A stretch of DNA of 64,000 nt, from positions 682,001 to 746,000 of the forward strand of contig CAVXXB010000008.1 in NCBI GenBank assembly GCA_963765585.1, written 5' to 3'. Origin of the DNA: CAVXXB01 sp963765585. Its GTDB lineage: Bacteria; Calditrichota; Calditrichia; JAJRVZ01. This document shows positions 9,389 to 17,150 of the stretch, one piece after another. The notes below the pieces were generated by a model that saw only the letters and a program-made list of their open reading frames with translations, ran no database searches and had not been told where the DNA came from. The stretch's first letter is position 1. Every line of letters begins with the position of its first letter. The translations under genes and the position numbers were made by a program.

Positions 9389-9751
9389 ATGCAAAAAATT
9401 AAAGTAATTATGGCAAGCCGGCCAAAAATGATATCTGATGTGATCCGAAACATCATCGAACGACAACCGGATATGGTGTTAATCGGCGATGTTGTGGACC
9501 CTTTAAAACTCTTGTTTGCAATAACCGAAAATGACGTAGATGTGGTAATAGTTGTACCGCTCAAATCGAACGGCGAACCTAAAATTTGCAGCCATTTACT
9601 GAACGACCAACCACAGTTAAAGATTATTACACTCTCACCAAAAGGCGAGAGTGGCTACCTGTATCAATCAGGTAGTTCCAGACTTTGTATCAATGAGCCG
9701 TCAGCAGATGCCATTATTGGGATCATCAGGAAGTCGATGCGCAAATCATAG
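9389..9751 (+). CDS. Degenerate receiver-like protein (no phospho-acceptor Asp)
   Basis: 120 residues with the alternating beta/alpha rhythm of a receiver domain (IKVIMASRPKMISDVIRNII, VLIGDVVDPLKLLFAI, VDVVIVVPL, LKIITLSPKG). The acidic pair is replaced by ASRP and the expected phosphorylated Asp by VVPL, so it should not accept phosphate in the usual way. There is no output domain. Pseudo-receivers act through protein-protein contacts; a role with the nearby LuxR regulator or sigma factor is only an inference. It sits 8 bp after the coiled-coil gene. Confidence 0.6.
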   Translation: MQKIKVIMASRPKMISDVIRNIIERQPDMVLIGDVVDPLKLLFAITENDVDVVIVVPLKSNGEPKICSHLLNDQPQLKIITLSPKGESGYLYQSGSSRLCINEPSADAIIGIIRKSMRKS

Positions 9752-9856
9752 GTGCGTCTCAATTTCGAAATATAAATGTGCGTTGCCCAGAATATCCTGG
9801 GCAAGGGGATTTAATAATACTGAATCATTTGAGAAATCCAACGAAAGGAAAATAAA

Positions 9857-9976
9857 ATGGGAGACAAAGGCAAGAAGGATCAGGACAAGAAACAAAAACA
9901 AAAGAATCTTAAGGAGGAAAACATAGCCAAAAAGAAAAAAGATAAGCAGGATAAAGATTCATTTTTAAAACAGTAA
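9857..9976 (+). CDS. Tiny Lys-rich protein (MGDKGKK type, 39 aa)
   Basis: A 39-residue frame beginning MGDKGKKDQDKKQKQKN and ending KDKQDKDSFLKQ, almost only Lys, Asp, Gln and Glu. Small proteins beginning MGDKGKKDK occur in many bacteria and have no assigned function as far as I know. The start has a plausible AAGGAAA ribosome site 6 bases upstream and the stop is 9 bp before the sigma-factor start, suggesting cotranscription with it. Confidence 0.6.
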   Translation: MGDKGKKDQDKKQKQKNLKEENIAKKKKDKQDKDSFLKQ

Positions 9977-9985
9977 GGATATAAT

Positions 9986-10651
9986 ATGGCCAAAATTTCT
10001 CCTCCCGGACATGCCAGTTTAGATAAACTTGAAAAAAAAGGTATTTCTTTATCCCGTGCAAAAGAACATGATTTTCAGGAACTGATCACTCCCCTTCTGA
10101 ATTCTTTATATGGCACAGCGCTTAGAATGACAAAGAATACGCAGAAAGCGGGAAGTTTGGTGCAGAATACAATTATTAAAGCATTTCGGGATTTTGATCA
10201 GTATAAAGTAAGTGAACAGTTCAGGATATTAACCTTTGGCATTCTGGTAAATGAATATTTTATGGAATACCAGGAAACCAACCGGCCGCCAGTTGATGAG
10301 TGCAAAGATGACTTAGAGGAATTTTATCTATATCAAAAGGTTGATACTGCTTTTCATTCAAATGATCGGGAGAAGGCAGATATTCTAAATTCTGTTGGTA
10401 AAGACGATATTAAGCATCTCCTGGAGAAACTACCGGATCAGGTCAGATTGCCAGTTATTTTGAGCGATGTGGAAGGCTTTTCGACTAGTGAAATTGCCGA
10501 TATCATTGATAAATCTTTGCCTACCGTTATTTTACGATTGGCTTTGGGTAGAAAACTATTGCAAAGATACCTATGGAGTCATTTAAGATTGAATGGATTT
10601 ATTGGCAATGAATTGAATACTCAGGAGAATTTTGAATCTCCCGGCAACTGA
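9986..10651 (+). CDS. Sigma-70 family (ECF-like) RNA polymerase sigma factor
   Basis: 221 residues. Region 2 lies about 30-95 (FQELITPLLNSLYGTALRMT, then AFRDFDQYKVSEQFRILTFG) and region 4 about 148-210 with a helix-turn-helix (LPVILSDVEGFSTSEIADII, then LGRKLLQRYL). The spacing fits ECF sigma factors. Region 4's usual GTVKSRLHR is changed to PTVILRLAL, so it is divergent. A SD-like AAGGATA precedes ATG. No anti-sigma gene is recognisable next to it; the tiny Lys-rich gene lies just upstream and an RRM gene downstream. Confidence 0.75.
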   Translation: MAKISPPGHASLDKLEKKGISLSRAKEHDFQELITPLLNSLYGTALRMTKNTQKAGSLVQNTIIKAFRDFDQYKVSEQFRILTFGILVNEYFMEYQETNRPPVDECKDDLEEFYLYQKVDTAFHSNDREKADILNSVGKDDIKHLLEKLPDQVRLPVILSDVEGFSTSEIADIIDKSLPTVILRLALGRKLLQRYLWSHLRLNGFIGNELNTQENFESPGN

Positions 10652-10797
10652 TCAAAGAAAAATAATATTAGCGATCGCATCAGGTTATATTAGAATAAAT
10701 GAACACGATCAAAATGGGCATTCCCGAGAATATCTCGGATATGAGAAGTCTGGAATTGTGGGATAAATTTAAACCGTACACTAAAAAGGAGTTAGCA

Positions 10798-11073
10798 ATG
10801 AACATTTATGTAGGAAATTTAGCGACCGAATCTGACGAAGATGATTTAAAAAAAGCATTTGCATCCTACGGACAGGTTGAATCGGTCACGATTATTAAAG
10901 ATAAATTTAGTCAGGAGTCCAGAGGATTTGCCTTTGTGGAAATGCCATCCAAAGCAGAAGCGGATGCTGCTATTGCAGGACTTAATGGCAAGGATATGAT
11001 GGGTAACATGCTTAATGTAAATGAAGCCCGCCCGCGCAACGACAACCGGACTGACAGGGGAGGCAAATATTAA
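10798..11073 (+). CDS. RRM-domain RNA-binding protein
   Basis: 91 residues forming one RNA recognition motif: RNP2 is IYVGNL (residues 3-8) and RNP1 is RGFAFVEM (about 42-49), followed by a short Arg/Asn/Gly tail (RPRNDNRTDRGGKY). This is the bacterial/cyanobacterial Rbp-type single-RRM protein, often cold- or stress-induced. The longer frame opening at 10699 lacks a ribosome site, while the ATG at 10798 follows AAGGAG by 7 bases, so I use the later start. Confidence 0.9.
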   Translation: MNIYVGNLATESDEDDLKKAFASYGQVESVTIIKDKFSQESRGFAFVEMPSKAEADAAIAGLNGKDMMGNMLNVNEARPRNDNRTDRGGKY

Positions 11074-11139
11074 TAATTAATTTCGCAGAAATAAGATTAT
11101 GGAAATTGAGCAGTGTAAGAATTCTCTTAGGAGGTCATC

Positions 11140-11508
11140 ATGCGAAAAATAATTTTTATTGAACCGAAATCACCCAACCTGCATGTTTTTTCGCAATTTC
11201 CATTACCGAGGCTGGGTATATTTATCCTGGCTGCGATTCTTAAGGAAGAAGGCTGGGAAGCTGAAGTTTTAGTTGAAGAGACCCATAAAATTGATTTTGA
11301 AAAAATCAGAAACGTCGATATGGTTGGAATTTCAACAATTACAACCACGGCCACCAGGGCATATACGATTGCGGATAAAATACGTTCATTTGGTATTCCG
11401 GTAATTATTGGTGGGCCGCATGTTACGTTTCTTCCCGATGAGGCGTTGGAGCATGCGGATTTTGTGATTCGCGGTGAAGCAGAAGAAGCTTATTATCAAA
11501 TTTATTAA
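11140..11508 (+). CDS. B12-binding radical SAM protein, N-terminal fragment
   Basis: First third of a cobalamin-binding radical SAM protein: LPRLGIFILAAILKEEGWEA near residue 22, VGISTITTTATRAY, and IIGGPHVTFLPDEAL, the classical B12-binding-type Rossmann half. The start ATG has a strong AGGAGG site. The frame stops at 11508, but removing one T in about 11490-11495 continues EEA-IIKFINIWENG into the 11474-12187 frame. Substrate unknown. Confidence 0.8.
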   Translation: MRKIIFIEPKSPNLHVFSQFPLPRLGIFILAAILKEEGWEAEVLVEETHKIDFEKIRNVDMVGISTITTTATRAYTIADKIRSFGIPVIIGGPHVTFLPDEALEHADFVIRGEAEEAYYQIY

Positions 11509-12187
11509 TATCTGGGAAAATGGAAAGCAGTATGCTAATGTGCCAAATCTTTCTTACCAGATCCGTGGTAAAACTTTTCACAACCCTGTGAAGCCTCTGA
11601 TACGAAATCTAGATACAAATCCATTCCCGGATTTCAGCCTGTCGAAATATATTGGAAGAAAAATAGGTGGCAGGATTACCATTCCGGTCCAGACATCCCG
11701 GGGTTGTCCTTTCCATTGCTCATTCTGCTCGGTTACCGGCATGTTTGGAAAAACATATCGGTTCAGATCAACGGAAAATGTGATTGCCGAACTTCGCAGG
11801 TATGATGACAAAAATAATTCCATTTTTTTTTACGACGATAATTTCACGGCAAACCGGAAACGTGCAAAACAATTGCTGCAACGTATGATTGATGAAAAAT
11901 TTAAATTTATCTGGTCTACTCAAGTGCGCGTAGACATCGCAAAGGACCTGGAACTCATCAAGCTAATGAAAAAAGCAGGTTGCCACACCGTATATATCGG
12001 TATGGAATCGGTCAATCCCAAGAGTCTCGAATCTATGAAAAAACAACAAACAGTAGAAGAAATGACTCAGGCGATGCACATACTCCGGCAGCAACGTATT
12101 CGTGTACACGGTATGTTTATCTATGGATTCGATGAAGACGATTGGCAAACAGTAAAGGAAACAGTCAAATTTGCAATAAAAGTCTAA
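11474..12187 (+). CDS. B12-binding radical SAM protein, radical SAM core fragment
   Basis: Carries the radical SAM cluster motif CxxxCxxC in SRGCPFHCSFCSVTG (near residue 77 of this fragment), then IFFYDDNFTANRKRAKQLL, and GCHTVYIGMESVNPKSLE, typical of the family. The GTG at 11474 is inside the upstream reading frame and is not the real start. The frame ends VKFAIKV at 12187, and a one-base shift there (AAAGTC to AAATCT-like reading) gives SKFSSTQFMILTPLPGSEF, joining the next fragment. Confidence 0.8.
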   Translation: MKQKKLIIKFINIWENGKQYANVPNLSYQIRGKTFHNPVKPLIRNLDTNPFPDFSLSKYIGRKIGGRITIPVQTSRGCPFHCSFCSVTGMFGKTYRFRSTENVIAELRRYDDKNNSIFFYDDNFTANRKRAKQLLQRMIDEKFKFIWSTQVRVDIAKDLELIKLMKKAGCHTVYIGMESVNPKSLESMKKQQTVEEMTQAMHILRQQRIRVHGMFIYGFDEDDWQTVKETVKFAIKV

Positions 12188-12206
12188 ATTTTCTTCAACA
12201 CAATTC

Positions 12207-12575
12207 ATGATCCTAACCCCACTTCCCGGCTCGGAGTTTTACGATAAAATGATACAGGAAAACCGGATCGAATTCCACGATTGGAAACTGTATGACGCGC
12301 AACATGCGGTGTTTGAGCCCAAACAGCTTTCCATATATGATCTCCAGCGAGCACAGATCTACAGTCATTCTAAATTCTATTCACTGTTTGAAGTTGTCAG
12401 GCATGCAATGTCATTTGCATGGGTTGAATTTGGAATAGCCATATATGCGCGCAACATCAACCGGCTTTGGAAAAGACAAAACAAAACATTTCTTAAAGCG
12501 ATAGATCAATACCGTTTAAGAAAAAAATCGGAAACCATCACCGGGCCCAGTCAAAGCGTGTCTCCCGGATTATAA
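12207..12575 (+). CDS. B12-binding radical SAM protein, C-terminal fragment
   Basis: Continues the same protein after a second one-base shift near 12183: MILTPLPGSEFYDKM is a standard post-core segment of B12-binding radical SAM proteins, then WKLYDAQHAVFEPKQLS. The whole gene spans 11140-12575, about 478 residues, a normal length. The convergent small gene on the other strand begins 2 bp beyond the stop. Confidence 0.75.
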   Translation: MILTPLPGSEFYDKMIQENRIEFHDWKLYDAQHAVFEPKQLSIYDLQRAQIYSHSKFYSLFEVVRHAMSFAWVEFGIAIYARNINRLWKRQNKTFLKAIDQYRLRKKSETITGPSQSVSPGL

Positions 12576-12576
12576 G

Positions 12577-12765
12577 CTAATCCTCATCCGTCTTCTTTTT
12601 TGCCATCCCGAGTATAAAAAATAATCCGCCCAGGGCAATAAACACCACACCAATTGATGGTACGGAGGAAGTATTTAATAATACCACACCCAGGGTAACC
12701 AGAATAATGCTTAAAAATATTGGTCTTCTATACCCAAGCTTATTTGAGATATCTGCGATATTCAT
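12577..12765 (-). CDS. Small two-helix membrane protein
   Basis: 62 residues with two hydrophobic helices (PIFLSIILVTLGVVLLN and IGVVFIALGGLFFILGM) and a charged tail KKKTDED. I prefer the ATG at 12765 because AGGAG lies 7 bases upstream; the ATG at 12771 has no room for it. The 5' end overlaps the end of the S37 peptidase gene, so it is probably translated in the same operon. No recognised family. Confidence 0.5.
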   Translation of the reverse strand: MNIADISNKLGYRRPIFLSIILVTLGVVLLNTSSVPSIGVVFIALGGLFFILGMAKKKTDED

Positions 12766-14095
12766 TTTCATCTCCTGTTATTATTAATTGTGGCCCCGTT
12801 ATCTCTATATCAAGCCACTCAGTCAATTTTGCATAAACAATTCCCGGATCATCCAACTGCGCGATGGTAATATTGTGATTTGCATCTTCCTGAATAATTT
12901 TTAACGCATTCGTCTGCCCGTTCAATTCTATCGCCGCAGCCGTCCAGGGATCGTCAGCTCCGTAAATGTATACGATGTTATTCCCGCTGTTCTTTAGCCA
13001 GTATTCAATATCCTGCATTACAGCCGGATTAAAGACTATCTTGGTGTTCGGCGGAGTAAAAAACGAATAAGACGGATTTGGATCAGAAACCAGCAAATCA
13101 GCAAATGGATCATTTATCAGACGATACCACCCCAGTTCTGTGTACGCCTGATAATACACCGGCGCATAAAAGTCACGAGACTCAGCGGAGTATAAAGGAA
13201 ATCCATCCGCGTTTTCCAGATGTTGATACAGTTCTGAGATGGTGGCATTTTCACCGGGAATCGATTCACATTCCCATGCCCTATATTGCCAGAAGGCGAA
13301 GGGATATTCGCAAACTTCATATTCCAGGATGAGGCCCGGATCAATGTTAAATGTCAATGTCGAATTATCCATATAACTGCTGATCATTGGCAGTATGGAA
13401 TCACGATTCTCTAACAACATTCTCTGGTAGGTTTTTATGCGGTTCCGGCACACTTCAGTCCCCACACTTTCTAAGAATAAATCAAAACGTGGATCATCAA
13501 TTCCCCTGACAATCGGTGCAACAATGGCAACCGTCGCATCTACATCTTCAGGATAAAACCTGCGATGAAACAAAGCGGTCATACCGTTTTTACTGCGTCC
13601 GTAGCTAACCCATTTGCCCGAATATATCTTTTTAAAATATTCCACAATACGGTGATGATCCGCGGCAGCCTGTTCGATATTCAGATGCTGCCAATCAGTC
13701 GGATATGGACGCGCATCACCCATGTAACGGTGGCTTACTGCGATTTGATTAGCCTGCAAGACCGGGCTGAGTTCCGAAATATAATTTGAACGGGAGACAT
13801 AGCCGAATGGTAAAAACACGACCGGCGCCGTTTCATCCGTGTGGTGTAAATACAAGCGTTGACTAAACTGCCCTGCCGCAGGATTATTGTGATCAACCGG
13901 TTGTTTGAGAACCAATTCAAAAGACTTAATAAAACCGGATTCCGGGGCAATTTCGGTAATTTGTATATCTGAAATAGTCTTCAATTTTTCTATAAGTGGC
14001 AAATTCTCTAGTGGATCAGATTCTGTCGGAGACTCTGAACATGAGACCAGATAAACTAAAATAATAAAAAACATAAATTGAATTCTTTTACACAT
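12740..14095 (-). CDS. Peptidase S37 family lipoprotein (prolyl tripeptidyl aminopeptidase-like)
   Basis: 451 residues. The N-terminus is a lipoprotein signal (FFIILVYLVSCSE). The core matches peptidase S37: APVVFLPFGYVSRSNY, ISHRY-like AVSHRYMGDARPYP, the nucleophile-type SYGRSKNGM with Ser near residue 168 (usually GGSKGGM), FHRRFYPEDVDATVAIVAP, and a late IYGADDPWTAAAI Asp plus DANHN His segment. Members remove tripeptides or act as secreted prolyl peptidases. Probably anchored in the envelope. The small membrane gene follows with overlap. Confidence 0.8.
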   Translation of the reverse strand: MCKRIQFMFFIILVYLVSCSESPTESDPLENLPLIEKLKTISDIQITEIAPESGFIKSFELVLKQPVDHNNPAAGQFSQRLYLHHTDETAPVVFLPFGYVSRSNYISELSPVLQANQIAVSHRYMGDARPYPTDWQHLNIEQAAADHHRIVEYFKKIYSGKWVSYGRSKNGMTALFHRRFYPEDVDATVAIVAPIVRGIDDPRFDLFLESVGTEVCRNRIKTYQRMLLENRDSILPMISSYMDNSTLTFNIDPGLILEYEVCEYPFAFWQYRAWECESIPGENATISELYQHLENADGFPLYSAESRDFYAPVYYQAYTELGWYRLINDPFADLLVSDPNPSYSFFTPPNTKIVFNPAVMQDIEYWLKNSGNNIVYIYGADDPWTAAAIELNGQTNALKIIQEDANHNITIAQLDDPGIVYAKLTEWLDIEITGPQLIITGDENEYRRYLK

Positions 14096-14169
14096 CCGGA
14101 TTTCCTTTGAGGATACATAATAAATTCTTTAGTGCAGATTCTTTTGAATGTTGCATCTCGGGTAAATTT

Positions 14170-14625
14170 TTATTCTTCAATTTCTTTTTCAAGTTTTCTT
14201 TTTCCCAAAATGGACAACAAAACAAAGAAAAATACTATAATACCACTGATGCTGATAACGATAATTAGTTTGTCAAATAATTGTTCAGAAGTGAGTGCAA
14301 ATCCCTGAAAAGCATATTTAAGATAGGTAAACAAAGTTCCTGCAATGATTATAATCGCATAAAATCCCAGGATTGCTTTGATCTTTATTTTCTGTAACGG
14401 AATAGCACCGAAATACAAGAGTGCGCTAATCAGAAATAATGAATTCACAGTTAATATGATTGCAAGACCTTCAAAATCATAAATCGATTGTCCCAGAGCA
14501 AACTGGCGATATATTACCACGGCCTGCATGGCAATGATGGTTAAGAAATACATAATGGCAATAATTTTGTATGCCACCAGTTTATTGCGTTCATCCATGT
14601 TTAAAAAGGGTTTTTTGTTTTTCAT
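14170..14625 (-). CDS. Four-helix membrane protein paired with XRE regulator
   Basis: 151 residues with four membrane helices and little else (NKLVAYKIIAIMYFLTIIAM, AIILTVNSLFLISALL, IKAILGFYAIIIIAGTLF, KLIIVISISGIIVFFFVLL). I chose the ATG at 14625 because it overlaps the regulator's stop as ATGA, the usual sign of translational coupling; an upstream ATG at 14637 is also possible. XRE regulator plus small membrane protein pairs of this layout are common and their function is unknown. Confidence 0.65.
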   Translation of the reverse strand: MKNKKPFLNMDERNKLVAYKIIAIMYFLTIIAMQAVVIYRQFALGQSIYDFEGLAIILTVNSLFLISALLYFGAIPLQKIKIKAILGFYAIIIIAGTLFTYLKYAFQGFALTSEQLFDKLIIVISISGIIVFFFVLLSILGKRKLEKEIEE

Positions 14626-14819
14626 TCTGACTCCCAAAAGAGATCATCAAGGGTTTTATCTAAAACACCGGCTATTTTTTTGCATAGGTTCAAGGTGGGA
14701 TTATATTTCCCCTTTTCAATTAATCCGATGGTTTGCCGGGTCGCATCCGCCAGATCGGCTAATTGTTGCTGTGACAAGCCTTTTTCAATCCTGGCTAATT
14801 TTAATTTTATATTTTCCAT
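14622..14819 (-). CDS. XRE-family helix-turn-helix regulator
   Basis: 65 residues, essentially one Cro/CI-type HTH: ARIEKGLSQQQLADLADATR then QTIGLIEKGKYNPTLNLCKK and ends TLDDLFWESE. This short single-domain type (YozG/YvaO-like) usually represses its own operon. The following membrane gene overlaps it by 4 bases. Start ATG at 14819; no better alternative. Confidence 0.88.
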   Translation of the reverse strand: MENIKLKLARIEKGLSQQQLADLADATRQTIGLIEKGKYNPTLNLCKKIAGVLDKTLDDLFWESE

Positions 14820-15150
14820 GGCCTAATGTACAATATATATGTCATTATAGCAAATATATATTGCATAATGTATGATATAACAGGCATGTTATTTTAAATG
14901 GAGGGATCAAGAAAATATTGAATATTGAATATTGAATGATGAATTTCGAAGTAAGAAGTACAACGTGCCTTTGTGCCTTTTTCAAATGTTCAGGGGCTTG
15001 AAAAGTATACCTATCGCATATCGAATTTTGAAGTAAAAATACTTTGTGCCTTTGTGCCTTTTTCAATGCGTTTAGTGCTAGGGATTTTTGAGGCTCAAAG
15101 CATTGAGCCTCTACTTTGTCACTTTGTATCTTTGTCGCTTTGTTTCTAAT
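14820..15150. repeat. Intergenic repeat patch upstream of XRE regulator
   Basis: No gene. It contains a roughly 40-bp direct repeat (about 14945-14983 and 15021-15065) sharing GTGCCTTTGTGCCTTTTTCA, and a GTAG-headed hairpin at 15090-15114. The first 60 bp hold the XRE promoter area with repeated TATATAT/CATTATA words that could be an operator, but no clear inverted pair is decisive. Confidence 0.55.
15090..15114 (-). repeat. REP-like hairpin with GTAG head
   Basis: On the minus strand GTAG is followed by AGGCTCAA, loop TGCT, and TTGAGCCT. The GTAG tetranucleotide before a hairpin is a hallmark of REP elements mobilised by RAYT (TnpA-REP) transposases. Two further copies with different stems are at 18348-18372 and 22371-22395. 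Confidence 0.6.
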
Positions 15151-16881
15151 CTACTCCCTATACCTTTTCCCCTTTCCCTTCTTCCTTTTATCCTTGCGTT
15201 TTTTCCTTCTCTCATCGGGTTCAGGGGCACCCGTATCTTTGGTAATATTTATTTTATGACCGGAAACGCGTACTTTTTTGAGCATACGCAATATATCCTG
15301 TGGAATACTTTCCGGCAGATCTACGGTGCTAAAGTCATCATATATCTTAATTTTTCCTATAAAATCGCTGTCGATACCTGCTTCGTTTGCGATGGCCCCG
15401 ACGATATTCCCGGGTTTAACGCTATGGCGCTCTCCCACATCGATTCGATAGCGTTCCATGCCGGTTTCCGGCCTATTGGGTTTTCTGCTTTGCTGGGATG
15501 TATCTCTTTTCTTTGCCGGTCTTTCCTGGTATTCGTCCGTCATTTTTAACGGCTTATTAGTCAACAATAAAGGAGATCTCCCCTGTACCATTTTCGCCAG
15601 AGCAGCTGCAATTTCAATCGCCGGTATGTTATGCTCTTTCTGGTATCGCTCAACTATTTGATAAAATAAACCGAGTTCTTCCACAGCCAGGGTATCTGTA
15701 ATACGCTGCTGGAACTTTGAGATACGTTTATCATTGATGATGTCTGTCGAAGGCAATTCCATCAATTCAATTCTTTGATTTGTCGCTTTTTCAATAGTAT
15801 TCAACATTCTTCTTTCGCGGGGAGAAATAAACAAGATAGCTTCGCCGCTGCGCCCTGCCCGTCCGGTACGACCGATACGGTGGACATATGACTCAGTGTC
15901 ATGGGGGATATCATAATTTATCACGTGGCTGATCCGGTCCACATCCAAACCCCTTGCCGCTACATCTGTTGCCACCAGAATATTAAGTTTTCCGCTTTTT
16001 AACCGCTCAATCGTTCGCTCTCTCTGGTTTTGAGGAATATCACCGCTGATTGGTGCGGACAAGAATCCGCGCGCCTCCAGTTTTTCCGATAGTTCGACCG
16101 TAGAGGTTTTGGTACGCACAAATACAATAACACCTTCAAATGATTCTGCTTCAAGAATTCGGGTTAACGCCTCCAGTTTATGAGTCCCGCTCACCATCCA
16201 GTAACGTTGGCGTGTGGCAGCTACTGTGGCAGTTTTCTCTTTTATGGTGATGGACACCGGATCTTTTAGATATTTTTTGGCAATACGCCGGATGGCTGGC
16301 GGGATGGTGGCCGAAAAAAGCGCAATCTGGCGTCCGGCCGGGGTCTGACTGAGAATCCATTCCACATCATCGATAAAACCCATACGCAGCATTTCGTCAG
16401 CTTCATCCAGTACCAGACAAGTTAAGGTATCAAGTTTAAGTGTCTCCCTTCGGATGTGATCCATCACTCTGCCCGGCGTACCGACAATCACATGGGCACC
16501 CTGCTTTAGACGACGAAACTGCCTTTCATAATCTTGTCCGCCATAAATAGGTAACACATGAAAACCTTTCATATGTGCGGAATAGCGTTGAAAGGCTTCG
16601 GCGACCTGTATGGCCAGTTCCCTGGTTGGTGTCAAAACCAAAACCTGTGGCTTGCTGTTTTTAATATTAATCATGGATAATAACGGCATTGCAAATGCGG
16701 CCGTTTTTCCTGTACCAGTCTGGGCCTGACCAACCACATCATTGCCGGCAAGAATTTCTGGTATCATTTGCGCCTGGATGGGTGTTGGCGTTTCATAACC
16801 CACATCATCCAGTACTTTGTGCACTTCCTTTGAAAGGGCCAAATCGTTAAACCCTGTTGCTAAATTCGTTTCTTCAGACAT
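15151..16881 (-). CDS. deaD: DEAD-box ATP-dependent RNA helicase (DeaD/CsdA type)
   Basis: 576 residues with all helicase motifs: Q motif and GYETPTPIQAQMIP, AQTGTGKTAA (motif I), PTRELAIQ, GTPGRVMD, VLDEADEML (DEAD), SATIP (SAT), then ATDVAARGLDV and HRIGRTGRAG. The C-terminus has a DbpA/CsdA-type RNA-binding domain (residues about 470-545, with VGAIANEAGIDSDFIGKI) and a very basic tail. This class remodels ribosomal RNA and mRNA structure, especially in the cold. A GGAGG ribosome site precedes ATG at 16881. It is probably transcribed alone; repeats lie downstream. Confidence 0.95.
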   Translation of the reverse strand: MSEETNLATGFNDLALSKEVHKVLDDVGYETPTPIQAQMIPEILAGNDVVGQAQTGTGKTAAFAMPLLSMINIKNSKPQVLVLTPTRELAIQVAEAFQRYSAHMKGFHVLPIYGGQDYERQFRRLKQGAHVIVGTPGRVMDHIRRETLKLDTLTCLVLDEADEMLRMGFIDDVEWILSQTPAGRQIALFSATIPPAIRRIAKKYLKDPVSITIKEKTATVAATRQRYWMVSGTHKLEALTRILEAESFEGVIVFVRTKTSTVELSEKLEARGFLSAPISGDIPQNQRERTIERLKSGKLNILVATDVAARGLDVDRISHVINYDIPHDTESYVHRIGRTGRAGRSGEAILFISPRERRMLNTIEKATNQRIELMELPSTDIINDKRISKFQQRITDTLAVEELGLFYQIVERYQKEHNIPAIEIAAALAKMVQGRSPLLLTNKPLKMTDEYQERPAKKRDTSQQSRKPNRPETGMERYRIDVGERHSVKPGNIVGAIANEAGIDSDFIGKIKIYDDFSTVDLPESIPQDILRMLKKVRVSGHKINITKDTGAPEPDERRKKRKDKRKKGKGKRYRE

Positions 16882-17150
16882 TACAGCCTCCAGGACTGAA
16901 ATAAACTACATAAAAAGCAGTAGTGTATCATATTTTTAATGATGATTATTTTTATACTATACAAGAAAATACTTGTGATGTCAGAACAACATTAAATTAA
17001 ATCAAAATGATCACGGAAATATTTTGGTGCCGTTTACACAAATTTACGCATATGATCGCGAAACACCAATTAATTACCTGAATTAATATGAAACCATAAT
17101 ATTTGTGCGAAATCACCGGGTGTGTGTGATTTTAATGAACATATTTTATT

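Noticed and set aside
10699..10797. Extended N-terminus for the RRM protein
   Set aside because: The ATG at 10798 has an excellent ribosome site and the RRM begins right there; the extension lacks one.
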